From positions 1-21,855 of the IMG/VR virus record IMGVR_UViG_3300030333_000644: 21,855 nucleotides of DNA; one strand, 5' to 3'. The DNA is from a virus. Under the pieces are notes generated by a model, which saw only the letters and a program-made list of their open reading frames with translations, did not search any database and was not told the origin of the DNA. Both the position numbers and the translations under genes were made by a program. Of this stretch, positions 14,898 to 21,632 are shown in pieces (the first letter of the stretch is position 1; the number at the start of each line of letters is the position of its first letter).

Positions 14898-17360
14898 ATG
14901 GCATTATTTGATTCAATTCGTGCAGGAGCTTCCGCAGCTACAGAGAGTTATCAAATAGAAAGAAGTTTGATGTTTAATGACAACGATCAAACGGATCTGA
15001 AGAGGACTCCTTCTTCTTCGGGCGATAGAAGAACAATGACTTTTAGCTTTTGGGTCAAGCATAATACTGCTGGATATGAACCCGAAGATGGACAAGATCA
15101 TTATTTTTATAATGCAAAATTTGGAAGTAATAATCCTCAAAGTTATATGGCCTGGAAAGCTAATAGACTTGCAGTTGAATTTGTAACTGGCGGTAGTTAC
15201 TCAGGATCAGTTGCTACAGAAAGAAGATTTAGAGATGTAGGTGGCTGGTTCCACTGTGTAGTCTGGATAGATACAACTCAATCCACATCATCAAACAGAG
15301 TTAGATTTTATATAAATGGTGTAGAAGAAACAGATAAAACAGGTAACAATGTAAGTTTGCAATATCCCTCACAAAATTTTGAAACAGCATTTGGTGCTGA
15401 TTGTGAACAGGTTATAGGAGAATATTTTGGAGGTGGAGGTACCCATAACTATGATGGCTATATTGCGGAGTTTCATTATGTCAATGGTTCGACTGTAGCT
15501 CCAACAGAATTTGGAGAATATGACGATAATAATTCTTGGGTTCCTATAGAATACACTGGAAGTTATGGAACCACTGGTTTTTATTTAAAATTTACTGACG
15601 ATTCAAATACTACAGCCACTACTATGGGTAAAGATTACTCAGGTAATGGTAATAACTGGACTCCATCTAATTTTAATACGCACGATATTTCAGCAGATAC
15701 TCCAACTAATAATTTCTGCACAATGAATATAAATGATAAAAGTGATAGCACGTTAATTACAACTGAATATGGTGGTAGAAGGGTTGAGTGCCGACATGGT
15801 TTCAGAACTATAAGGGGAACTTTTGGTGTTACATCAGGTAAATGGTATTGGGAAGCAAGACTAGAAGATTGGTCTGATAGTTTTATAGGTATAACATCTG
15901 TTGAAGAAGATATAGATGGTAATACAAGAGGTGCAGAAACCAATCAATCTGCTCAAATTAGACAAAACAATGGAGACATAAGAAGTAACGGGAACAACTC
16001 TAGTTACGGCAATAGTCAATCTAATGGAGATGTTCTTGGTTTTGCTTTGGATATGGATAATGGTAAATTTTATATTTCTGAAAATGGTACTTTTTACAAC
16101 TCAGGTAATCCAGCGAACCAAACAAATCCAGCCGTTACTGGTCTTACTAAGAGAATATGTCCTGCTTGTGCTCCTTACGATAATAAAGAATGTTATTACA
16201 ATTTTGGTGCAGACGATACATTCAATGGAAATGAAACATCACAAGGTAATACAGATGATAATGGTATAGGTAAGTTTAGGTATGCACCTCCAAGTGGTTT
16301 TTTAGCTTTATGTTCTAAAAATTTACCAGAACCTACAATTCCAGAGGGAGCTAAATATTTTAAAGCAGTTAGTTATACAGGTAATGGAAATAGTAGTAGA
16401 GATATAACTGGTTTAGACTTTCAACCAGACTTTGTGTGGATAAAATCTAGAGATCATAACTATATACATCAGTTATATGATGCTGTTAGAGGTGCTGGAA
16501 AATCTATATACACTAACCATAATTTTTCAGAAGGTGTCGATGTTGGTTTAAAAGCATTTAATAGTGATGGATTTGAATTAGGAAACCTTACAAATACAAA
16601 TGAAAATGGAAGTGAATATGTGTCATGGAGTTGGAACGCTGGGGGTTCAACAGTAACTAATAACGATGGTTCAATCTCTTCTCAAGTTAGAGCAAGCCAA
16701 ACATCTGGGTTTTCTATAGTTACATATACAGGATCAGGCAGTAACGGAACAGTTGGGCATGGATTGGGAGTAAAGCCTACGTTTGTGATGCTTAAAAGAA
16801 GATCAGGTGGTAATTCTGATTGGATGACTTTTATTGATAATAATTTAGGTCCAACAAAAAATACAAGAGTAAATTTAGATAGTTCACCATTTACTACTTC
16901 TAACATTTGGAATAATACTGATCCCACAAGTTCTGTTGTTAATCTTGGAAATAGCAGTGCCGTCAATGCTAGTGGTAGTGAGTACGTTATGTATTGTTTC
17001 AATTCTGTTGAAGGCTACCAAGATGTTGGTCGATATGTTGGAAACGGTAGCGGTCAAGGTACGTTTATTAATACAGGTTTCAGACCCGCTTTTCTTTTTA
17101 TTCGTAGGATAGATAGCACTGGCGACTGGATTATGTTAGATGAATCACGCAATGCTTCAAGTTCAAATGGTAATGGTCTTGAAAAAAGATTACTAGCACA
17201 TAGTAGTAATCAAGAATCAACAGCTTATGTTGTTGCTTTTCTTTTCTCTAATGGTTTTCAATTACAAGATATGTATGATGGTTCTTGGAACGCAAATGAC
17301 GGTTCTTTTTTCTATCTTGCTATCGCAAGACACCCTTACAAATTCTCTAACGCAAGGTAA
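14898..17360 (+). CDS. Large adhesin-like tail protein: LamG-like, SPRY-like and three C-terminal repeats
   Basis: An 820-residue protein. Residues about 22-235 look like a concanavalin/LamG-type jelly-roll (MTFSFWVK, WFHCVVWIDTTQS, RVRFYINGVEE, YDGYIAEFHYVNG). Residues about 285-440 resemble a SPRY/B30.2 domain (GKWYWEARLED, SFIGITS, DVLGFALDMDNGKFYISENG). Residues 486-815 contain three related units of about 100 residues, each with Y-T/V-GNG-S, then G-F-x-P-x-F-V/L-x-I/L-K/R-R: at 491-520, 608-637 and 713-738. This C-terminal part resembles a domain seen in marine phage proteins (DUF7483-like, by memory). Both folds commonly bind glycans, so host-surface binding is the likely role. No catalytic motif was seen. 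Confidence 0.72.
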   Translation: MALFDSIRAGASAATESYQIERSLMFNDNDQTDLKRTPSSSGDRRTMTFSFWVKHNTAGYEPEDGQDHYFYNAKFGSNNPQSYMAWKANRLAVEFVTGGSYSGSVATERRFRDVGGWFHCVVWIDTTQSTSSNRVRFYINGVEETDKTGNNVSLQYPSQNFETAFGADCEQVIGEYFGGGGTHNYDGYIAEFHYVNGSTVAPTEFGEYDDNNSWVPIEYTGSYGTTGFYLKFTDDSNTTATTMGKDYSGNGNNWTPSNFNTHDISADTPTNNFCTMNINDKSDSTLITTEYGGRRVECRHGFRTIRGTFGVTSGKWYWEARLEDWSDSFIGITSVEEDIDGNTRGAETNQSAQIRQNNGDIRSNGNNSSYGNSQSNGDVLGFALDMDNGKFYISENGTFYNSGNPANQTNPAVTGLTKRICPACAPYDNKECYYNFGADDTFNGNETSQGNTDDNGIGKFRYAPPSGFLALCSKNLPEPTIPEGAKYFKAVSYTGNGNSSRDITGLDFQPDFVWIKSRDHNYIHQLYDAVRGAGKSIYTNHNFSEGVDVGLKAFNSDGFELGNLTNTNENGSEYVSWSWNAGGSTVTNNDGSISSQVRASQTSGFSIVTYTGSGSNGTVGHGLGVKPTFVMLKRRSGGNSDWMTFIDNNLGPTKNTRVNLDSSPFTTSNIWNNTDPTSSVVNLGNSSAVNASGSEYVMYCFNSVEGYQDVGRYVGNGSGQGTFINTGFRPAFLFIRRIDSTGDWIMLDESRNASSSNGNGLEKRLLAHSSNQESTAYVVAFLFSNGFQLQDMYDGSWNANDGSFFYLAIARHPYKFSNAR

Positions 17361-17369
17361 ACTAATACT

Positions 17370-17954
17370 ATGGCCTATCAATTAAACGGAAATCCTTTAC
17401 CTTTAGATGTTGCATTTAAAACATCTGATGGAACTCAATACCCTGCTAACTGGTTAAGACTTTCCAGTGCTGAAGAAAAAACTGCAATTGGAATAACTGA
17501 AGTAGCAGATGCAGTAAATTATGATAATCGCTTCTATAAATCAGATGGTACGCCTAAAAGTTTAGTTGATGTTGATGCCACATATGAGGCAGATGCTCCA
17601 GATGGATCTTACAAGAAAGGCGATCTAATAAAAAATCCTGACGGAACTCAACTTGTTTACTACGGTGTAAAATCTACTTTGATCGAAGCAGAAAGAAATA
17701 CTGTTAACAGTCTACTAAGTCTATATGATTGGTATGTTACGAGGAAGGCTGAAAAAGGAGTTGCGATACCAGAAGCAATAAGTACATTTCGTGATGGAGT
17801 TAGAACAGCTTATGAGACAAGAAAAACAGAAATTAATAATTGTTCTGATACAGCAGCTTTAATAAATTTATATGAAACAACCTATGATTCTGAAGGTAAT
17901 TTTGTTAAACATAATATGACACAATATCCTTCAGATCCAAACAGATGGAAATGA
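17370..17954 (+). CDS. Probable tail fibre assembly / chaperone-like protein
   Basis: A 194-residue protein after the last large fibre. The N-terminal part (residues 1-100) has TSDGTQYPANWLRLSSAEEKTAIGITEV, a P-x-x-W-x-x-x-x-x-x-EE pattern typical of phage fibre assembly and DUF4376-type proteins; the C-terminal part is helical with SLYDWYVTRKAEKGVAIPEA and TFRDGVRTAYETRKTEIN. Such proteins often follow fibre genes and help fold or trimerise them, or form a small fibre-tip piece. The end overlaps the next gene. The call rests on recalled motif similarity and position. Confidence 0.6.
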   Translation: MAYQLNGNPLPLDVAFKTSDGTQYPANWLRLSSAEEKTAIGITEVADAVNYDNRFYKSDGTPKSLVDVDATYEADAPDGSYKKGDLIKNPDGTQLVYYGVKSTLIEAERNTVNSLLSLYDWYVTRKAEKGVAIPEAISTFRDGVRTAYETRKTEINNCSDTAALINLYETTYDSEGNFVKHNMTQYPSDPNRWK

Positions 17955-18181
17955 AAAACTTAGCAGAGAAACAACTTCTCGAATGGAGAGAAGAATTAGG
18001 TAAACAAAGATTAAAGCAATCTCAAGCCAAGAAAGTTTTGGAAGAAACTAACCAATCTATTTTATTACTTGAGGGCGGTGTACAGGCTGTGGAGTTGTTG
18101 TTGAAGAAGATCGAGCAAGAATCCCAGCCAACAGGTATAGTGGAGCTAAACCAAGAATCAAAGCCAAAACCATCAAAGTAA
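17945..18181 (+). CDS. Small coiled-coil protein, unknown function
   Basis: A 76-78 residue charged, helical protein (LAEKQLLEWREELGKQRLKQ, then a KKVLEETNQSILLLEGGVQA segment) with a short lysine/proline tail. Two in-frame starts exist, ATG 17945 and ATG 17951; the second forms an ATGA overlap with the upstream stop, the geometry used repeatedly in this window, and is the likelier start. The heptad-like spacing of leucines and isoleucines suggests an oligomeric coiled coil. Similar small coiled-coil genes near fibre and lysis genes of marine cyanophages come to mind, but without known function. No membrane segment or signal is present. Confidence 0.6.
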   Translation: MEMKNLAEKQLLEWREELGKQRLKQSQAKKVLEETNQSILLLEGGVQAVELLLKKIEQESQPTGIVELNQESKPKPSK

Positions 18182-18198
18182 TTGGCACACTAGCTTTT

Positions 18199-18205
18199 AG
18201 GAGGG
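18199..18205 (+). promoter_or_regulatory. Strong ribosome binding site for the 73-residue membrane protein
   Basis: AGGAGGG lies 11 bases before ATG 18217, within the 35-base gap that follows the coiled-coil gene. It supports the chosen start and independent translation of the membrane protein pair. Confidence 0.6.
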
Positions 18206-18216
18206 CTTCTTTAATC

Positions 18217-18438
18217 ATGTTTCAAAAAATTGCTAACGTCTTAAGCATTGTTTCTTTTCTTATGGTAGCTTCCATGAGTGGTGGAGCGTACATAGGCTAC
18301 AAATATGTAACATCCGAGAATTTCAAGTCTCAAGTTATGAATGAAATTTTAGGAAATGTACAGGGTTCTATGCCTAAAGTATTAGATAATGTAATGCCTC
18401 AAGCAACAGGGCCATCTATACCATTTATTAAAAAGTGA
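18217..18438 (+). CDS. Small single-pass membrane protein, cyanophage type
   Basis: A 73-residue protein with a clear N-terminal membrane segment (residues about 5-30: IANVLSIVSFLMVASMSGGA onward) followed by a hydrophilic part ending PQATGPSIPFIKK. The N-terminal sequence closely resembles a small conserved protein of marine cyanophages, which I recall but cannot check here. The segment lacks a cleavage site, so it should stay anchored in the inner membrane. Its stop overlaps the GTG start of the next membrane protein (GTGA at 18435-18438), so the two are probably made in a fixed ratio and may work as a pair. Function unknown; a role in lysis or virion structure is possible. Confidence 0.65.
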   Translation: MFQKIANVLSIVSFLMVASMSGGAYIGYKYVTSENFKSQVMNEILGNVQGSMPKVLDNVMPQATGPSIPFIKK

Positions 18439-19073
18439 GTGAAATACCTCGTTTTAAAATAAACGAGATTCAAATACACAGAGTGCCGATATGGAGTGAT
18501 CACACTCCAATTATTAATCAAATAAATAAACCTATTGTAAATATCCCTGGTTGTGTAAGAGTTCATAGAAATAATTTAACTAGCCTTATTGATAACCCTA
18601 AAGATGAATATGGAACATATACAGAATGTGGTAACTTCAGTATTCCTAGTTTTGAACCTTTGGATTATACCCCCAACGAATTTAAGTATGTTCAATCAGA
18701 AACCCCCAATCAGACAGAAGAGTTTGTACCGCCAACAGTAGAACCACCAAAATACGAACCAAAGAAAGAAGAAGACAAGCCTCTTTTTGTTGAATGTCCT
18801 GGGCCAAATGACCAAAGAGTAGGCCAATATGCTTCAGAGTTTAAATTGGAGCGTGTTATAGGACACGAAAGAAGCGAAGATGGTAGTGAATGTATAACTC
18901 TTTATGAAGACGTTAAATTCATCGAGCAATACATACCGAATCCTCCACAGCTTGTTAGCACTGCTGCTATTGCTACTGTTGCTGCCACTACTCCATTATT
19001 GCTTAATATTGTCAAACCTCTCATAAAAAATCTATTTAAAAAACTTACAAAGAAAAAAGATAAGGTAAAATAA
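18435..19073 (+). CDS. C-terminally anchored membrane protein, cyanophage type
   Basis: A 212-residue protein starting at GTG 18435 in the stop codon of the upstream gene. Residues 1-100 hold strands with two cysteines (IPGCVRVH, YTECGNFSIP); residues about 95-118 are rich in P, E and K (a flexible linker); a second small domain (VECPGPNDQRVGQYASEF onward) follows; residues about 171-194 are a hydrophobic segment (QLVSTAAIATVAATTPLLLN) and the tail is very lysine-rich. This suggests a tail-anchored protein with the lysine tail in the cytoplasm, or a virion protein with a membrane-active end. The PN-P-P-QLV-T-A-A-x-A-T-VAAT segment recalls a conserved marine cyanophage protein. Function is not known. 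Confidence 0.62.
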   Translation: MSEIPRFKINEIQIHRVPIWSDHTPIINQINKPIVNIPGCVRVHRNNLTSLIDNPKDEYGTYTECGNFSIPSFEPLDYTPNEFKYVQSETPNQTEEFVPPTVEPPKYEPKKEEDKPLFVECPGPNDQRVGQYASEFKLERVIGHERSEDGSECITLYEDVKFIEQYIPNPPQLVSTAAIATVAATTPLLLNIVKPLIKNLFKKLTKKKDKVK

Positions 19074-19105
19074 AAATACCCTATTCGCCACGGCAATGGA
19101 TAGGG
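19067..19105 (-). terminator. Intrinsic terminator of the minus-strand cassette
   Basis: Read on the minus strand, CCCTAT and ATAGGG (19105-19100 and 19084-19079) form a six-pair stem with an additional CCA/TGG inside. It is followed by a T-rich tract (19077-19068). It lies about 35 bases past the stop codon at 19137 and overlaps the end of the plus-strand gene. Confidence 0.62.
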
Positions 19106-19112
19106 CGTCTAG

Positions 19113-19152
19113 GTGGGCAAGTTTAACCGTGCTTGCCTACTGCCCAATTTTT
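19113..19152 (+). terminator. Possible terminator of the plus-strand late operon
   Basis: GTGGGCAAG at 19113-19121 pairs with CTTGCCTAC at 19132-19140 (nine pairs, one G-T) with a ten-base loop. The TGGGCA/TGCCCA pair (19114-19119, 19141-19146) offers an alternative longer stem that would place the T-run at 19148-19152 right after it. It sits between convergent genes. The T-run is short and separated from the main stem, so termination on the plus strand is less certain. Confidence 0.42.
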
Positions 19153-19922
19153 AGTTCGTGAGTGTGCGGTATAACTTGATTAGGTTTTGGAGCAATACGA
19201 ACCCCGTCACATAATTTTGCGTATTCACTTTTAGGATCAAAGTATATTCCAGCCAACATTAACTCTCCACAATTTTTTAATCGGGCTATTTCATAGTTGA
19301 GCATCTTTGCATTTAGTTCCTGTTTTTGTAGTTTTATTTGGGTATTTGCAGCGTCTAAACAAGAATCTTGAAATCTGTTATCTAGCGGAATATTAAATGT
19401 AAACGCAAATCCAAAGTTAAGTCCAAGAGAATCCTTGTTACCACTATAGTTTTCTTGATAGTAAAGTATATTACCTGGATTATCTGGCACGTTATCATTA
19501 TTGGCATCTGTGTTGTCGTACACGGGCGTATGATAAATGTAATCTTGTGGCCTTCTTTGATTAAATGTGGTAGTTATAAAAGGAGTAAATCCCATCTGTG
19601 GGCCAGAACAAACTATTCCATTTCCATACTGATTTTCTACCATTGGGCCACCTAATACCTGAGTGGCAAAGTTAGATACTGAAGATGAGGATTGAGCTAC
19701 GGGTGCTGCTGTATTTGAGGTATTAGCAAATACAGGATTACTTATAAGACTTATTGCGAGAAGATAGTTGTGGTATCTGTGACGCTTGTGCTTTCTATGG
19801 TTCGGGTTATATCGGTTACGGATTCTAAACCAGGTGCTTGATAAACTTCTGTAAATTGAAAGGCATCTCCCTGAGTTGTTTGAGTCCAGTTTGGTCTTTG
19901 ATTTAGGTCTAATCCCTGCCAT
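19137..19922 (-). CDS. Secreted protein without a canonical start codon near its signal peptide
   Basis: The frame runs to TAG at 19137. The first ATG is at 19922, but residues 1-50 from it merely overlap the upstream gene and are arginine/asparagine-rich. The real protein probably begins near 19770: a signal-like stretch LLAISLISNPVFA (19763-19725) with an A-N cleavage site is followed by a mature part of about 195 residues with an S/A-rich start, an IVCSGPQMGFTPFITTTFNQ segment, an acidic NTDANNDNVPDNPGN loop, an LGLNFGFAFTFNIPLD strand region and a helix with cysteines (CLDAAN ... LKNCGEL ... AKLCDGV). Between 19919 and 19763 there is no ATG, GTG or TTG in frame; the next is ATG 19643. It resembles the third member of a secreted trio in marine cyanophages. 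The start is unresolved. Confidence 0.6.
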   Translation of the reverse strand: MAGIRPKSKTKLDSNNSGRCLSIYRSLSSTWFRIRNRYNPNHRKHKRHRYHNYLLAISLISNPVFANTSNTAAPVAQSSSSVSNFATQVLGGPMVENQYGNGIVCSGPQMGFTPFITTTFNQRRPQDYIYHTPVYDNTDANNDNVPDNPGNILYYQENYSGNKDSLGLNFGFAFTFNIPLDNRFQDSCLDAANTQIKLQKQELNAKMLNYEIARLKNCGELMLAGIYFDPKSEYAKLCDGVRIAPKPNQVIPHTHELKIGQ

Positions 19923-20176
19923 GTATGAGTAGTTCCGTTTATAGTTTCGTTAACAGTGGTAGCTGCTGGAGATATAGAAGATCCGTCATGTTGTATTCCT
20001 GATCCTGTAACTGAATACAAGAACCCAGAATTATATTCTGTTGTTCGTATAGACTCTGTAATAATTGTGGAAGTTTCTGTTCTACTTGTGGAACTGCCCT
20101 GAGTGAAATTAGGTATAACTGGCACAGCGTAACAAGGAGCAGATATAACAAAGCCAAGAAGAAATAGCCTCCTCAT
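19751..20176 (-). CDS. Secreted protein with Sec signal peptide (paralogue of its neighbour)
   Basis: A 141-residue protein with a textbook signal peptide: MRR, then LFLLGFVIS, then APCYA with cleavage before V18. The mature part is rich in T and S, with YSVTGSGIQHDGSSISPAAT in the middle and TQTTQGDAFQFTEVYQAPGL (residues about 97-116), which aligns with ATQATSGEAFSFAQSYVEG in the upstream protein, so the two are probably paralogues. The start codon overlaps the upstream stop (ATGA at 20173-20176 on the minus strand). It should be exported to the periplasm or beyond. I recall similar proteins from marine cyanophages, none with a known function. Confidence 0.68.
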   Translation of the reverse strand: MRRLFLLGFVISAPCYAVPVIPNFTQGSSTSRTETSTIITESIRTTEYNSGFLYSVTGSGIQHDGSSISPAATTVNETINGTTHTWQGLDLNQRPNWTQTTQGDAFQFTEVYQAPGLESVTDITRTIESTSVTDTTTIFSQ

Positions 20177-20658
20177 TCGATAGTAAGATCAACGACAAAC
20201 TGACCTGTTATTACGATACCCGTTCCTGTTCCTGGTGTCATTGTAATATTGTGATTGTCTATTGCCACTGCTGCTGTGCCCACGCTTCCAGCACTTGTAC
20301 TGGTAAGGTCTGAAAAATTTGGCACAGTACCTACTGTAACTGCACTACCTGGTGTAGCATCTCCTTCCACATAGGATTGTGCGAAACTGAACGCTTCACC
20401 ACTGGTTGCTTGAGTTGCAGAAGGGAATGAAATACTAGGAACTCCATTAGTTGCAGAACCAAAGCCACCGATAGTAGCTGCCGAGTTAGAGTCTACAGTT
20501 GTAACATTATTACCGCTTATGCTATATGACGACCCAATCTTATCTGCTGTACTTGCTGCCGACAAAGATTCAAATTTTACAGATGAACTGATACTGTGAT
20601 TCATGTCCGCATAGGCTGGTGCGGAAACTAGAAATAAAAATGGAATGAGTTTTTTCAT
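20173..20658 (-). CDS. Secreted protein with Sec signal peptide
   Basis: A 161-residue protein with a clear signal peptide (MKKLIPFLFLVSAPAYA, cleavage before D18). The mature chain is small-residue rich and acidic, mostly strands, with a SSYSISGNNVTTVDSNSAAT segment, an ATQATSGEAFSFAQSYVEG segment shared in pattern with the next gene, and a final hydrophobic strand ITGQFVVDLTIE. It has no cysteines and no second membrane segment, so it should be released into the periplasm or outside. It starts inside the stop codon of the holin-like gene (ATGA, minus strand), implying one co-translated operon. A role at lysis, in superinfection control or on the virion is possible; none is shown. Confidence 0.68.
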   Translation of the reverse strand: MKKLIPFLFLVSAPAYADMNHSISSSVKFESLSAASTADKIGSSYSISGNNVTTVDSNSAATIGGFGSATNGVPSISFPSATQATSGEAFSFAQSYVEGDATPGSAVTVGTVPNFSDLTSTSAGSVGTAAVAIDNHNITMTPGTGTGIVITGQFVVDLTIE

Positions 20659-21059
20659 TGTTTTGGTTTTTTGGAATCGACTATTTCTGCTCCAATAATT
20701 TTTATTGGTGTTTCAATTCTAACTGTCTGGTATCCACCCGATTGTGACGCTAGTAACGCTTCTACTTCTTTCTTGTTTAATGGTTTATCTTCTGGCTTAT
20801 ATGTTCCATCTCCTCTTTTCTTTGCACCTTCAAGCCCAAAACTGGCTAACGCACCAGTTAGCAGAGAAGCTGGAAAAGTTATATCTTTTGGTTCGTTGCT
20901 ATATCCTGGGATTGAAATGTAGTTTAGAGAAACTATAAACCCACTCCAAGCAACAACAACAAGCCTTACTACAACCGAAATAAAAGCTAACTGCTCTTCT
21001 TTATCTGTAATGTTTTCCTTCAGTTTTTGAAGTGGACCTTTTTTCTCCTGTTCTGCCAT
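20655..21059 (-). CDS. Holin-like two-helix membrane protein
   Basis: A 134-residue protein, first gene of the minus-strand operon. A charged N-terminus (MAEQEKKGPLQKLKENITDK) precedes a membrane segment at about 24-48 (LAFISVVVRLVVVAWSGFIV) and a second, shorter one at about 61-78 (FPASLLTGALASFGLEGA). A charged hydrophilic tail follows. Two close membrane helices, small size, charged ends and position next to exported proteins fit a class II-type holin or holin-associated membrane protein; I recall similar proteins in marine cyanophages annotated as holin-like. No endolysin is adjacent in the window. The divergent start faces the plus-strand gene at 21125 across 65 bases. An alternative is a membrane protein for superinfection exclusion. 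Confidence 0.55.
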   Translation of the reverse strand: MAEQEKKGPLQKLKENITDKEEQLAFISVVVRLVVVAWSGFIVSLNYISIPGYSNEPKDITFPASLLTGALASFGLEGAKKRGDGTYKPEDKPLNKKEVEALLASQSGGYQTVRIETPIKIIGAEIVDSKKPKQ

Positions 21060-21073
21060 AAAAGCTGAGTATC

Positions 21074-21102
21074 TTGTCTAATACTAGCAAAGTAGCTATG
21101 TT
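21074..21102 (+). promoter_or_regulatory. Weak candidate promoter in the divergent gap
   Basis: The 65-base gap between the divergent starts (21059 minus, 21125 plus) must hold promoters for both sides unless transcription enters from elsewhere. On the plus strand TTGTCT (21074-21079) and TATGTT (21097-21102) are 17 bases apart, each four of six matches to consensus. On the minus strand no convincing pair was found. The gap also holds TAGCAAAGTAG (21085-21095), identical to 375-385. Confidence 0.25.
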
Positions 21103-21124
21103 TGGGAAGTAACACATAAAAACG

Positions 21125-21301
21125 ATGGTAAAAATTCTAAAACCTATTCTTTTAGTCTTTATTAAATCAAAAGCAATGAAGAGATTGATTGTTGATTTGT
21201 TAAAAGCATTAGCTAAACAAACAGATAATACGATAGATGATCAAGCAGTAAGTTTTATTGAATCTAGGCTATATCCTGGATCAACTACAAATCTTCAATG
21301 A
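21125..21301 (+). CDS. Small amphipathic-helix protein, unknown function
   Basis: A 58-residue protein from ATG 21125 to TGA 21299-21301. The N-terminal half is hydrophobic and basic (KILKPILLVFIKSKAMKRLI, then VDLLKALAKQTDN), a pattern that suggests an amphipathic helix able to sit on a membrane; the C-terminal half is acidic (TIDDQAVSFIESRLYPG). The K-P-I-LL ... SKA ... LL-K-x-x-A-x-x-TDNT-x-DD pattern matches small conserved proteins that I remember from marine cyanophages near their structural or lysis genes. It is followed one base after the stop by the next start, so the two should be co-translated. Function unknown. Confidence 0.6.
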   Translation: MVKILKPILLVFIKSKAMKRLIVDLLKALAKQTDNTIDDQAVSFIESRLYPGSTTNLQ

Positions 21302-21302
21302 T

Positions 21303-21632
21303 ATGAAAGACACTTTTTTTCAAATCATCTTTGAATCTCCTCCAGCTGAAGTTGAACTTTCTACAGAATTAAAATGTAGAGAAGTAATGAAATCTAATGA
21401 TACAGATAAGATAAAAGCATTTTGTTGTGACCTTATAAGAAATCAAGCAAAAATGGATACTGTGCTTGCATCTTCATTGGCACGATTAGCTGAACAAGAG
21501 TCAAGAAAAATGATTGAAGAAAAGATAGTAAAAGCGAAAGGTATAAATAAATTACTATTTCTTTTCCATCAATTTATGGTTATGAAACAAGTAGAGAAAA
21601 TTATGAAAGCAAGCCGTCCTCAAAATCCTTAA
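21303..21632 (+). CDS. Helical protein of unknown function
   Basis: A 109-residue protein from ATG 21303. The frame could be extended to a TTG at 21258, but that would overlap the preceding gene by 44 bases, while ATG 21303 lies one base past its stop. It is mainly helical and charged: an FFQIIFES start, a STELKCREVMKSNDTDKIKA segment, three cysteines (two adjacent, in FCCDLIRNQ), a LASSLARLAEQESRKMIEEK helix and a hydrophobic-basic LLFLFHQFMVMKQVEKIMKA helix near the end. No family is recognised. Its last 32 bases overlap the end of the minus-strand gene that converges on it. Confidence 0.6.
   Translation: MKDTFFQIIFESPPAEVELSTELKCREVMKSNDTDKIKAFCCDLIRNQAKMDTVLASSLARLAEQESRKMIEEKIVKAKGINKLLFLFHQFMVMKQVEKIMKASRPQNP

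Noticed and set aside
15635-17002. Several extra frames inside the 820-residue adhesin gene (15635-15943 minus, 16024-16269 plus, 16682-17002 minus)
   Set aside because: All are fully contained in a continuous multi-domain coding frame and lack motifs.
19455-20938. Plus-strand frames across the minus-strand cassette (19455-19655, 20671-20922, 20744-20938) and the minus-strand 19939-20157
   Set aside because: The minus-strand genes have signal peptides, membrane segments and coupled ATGA junctions; the overlapping frames are hydrophobic shadows.
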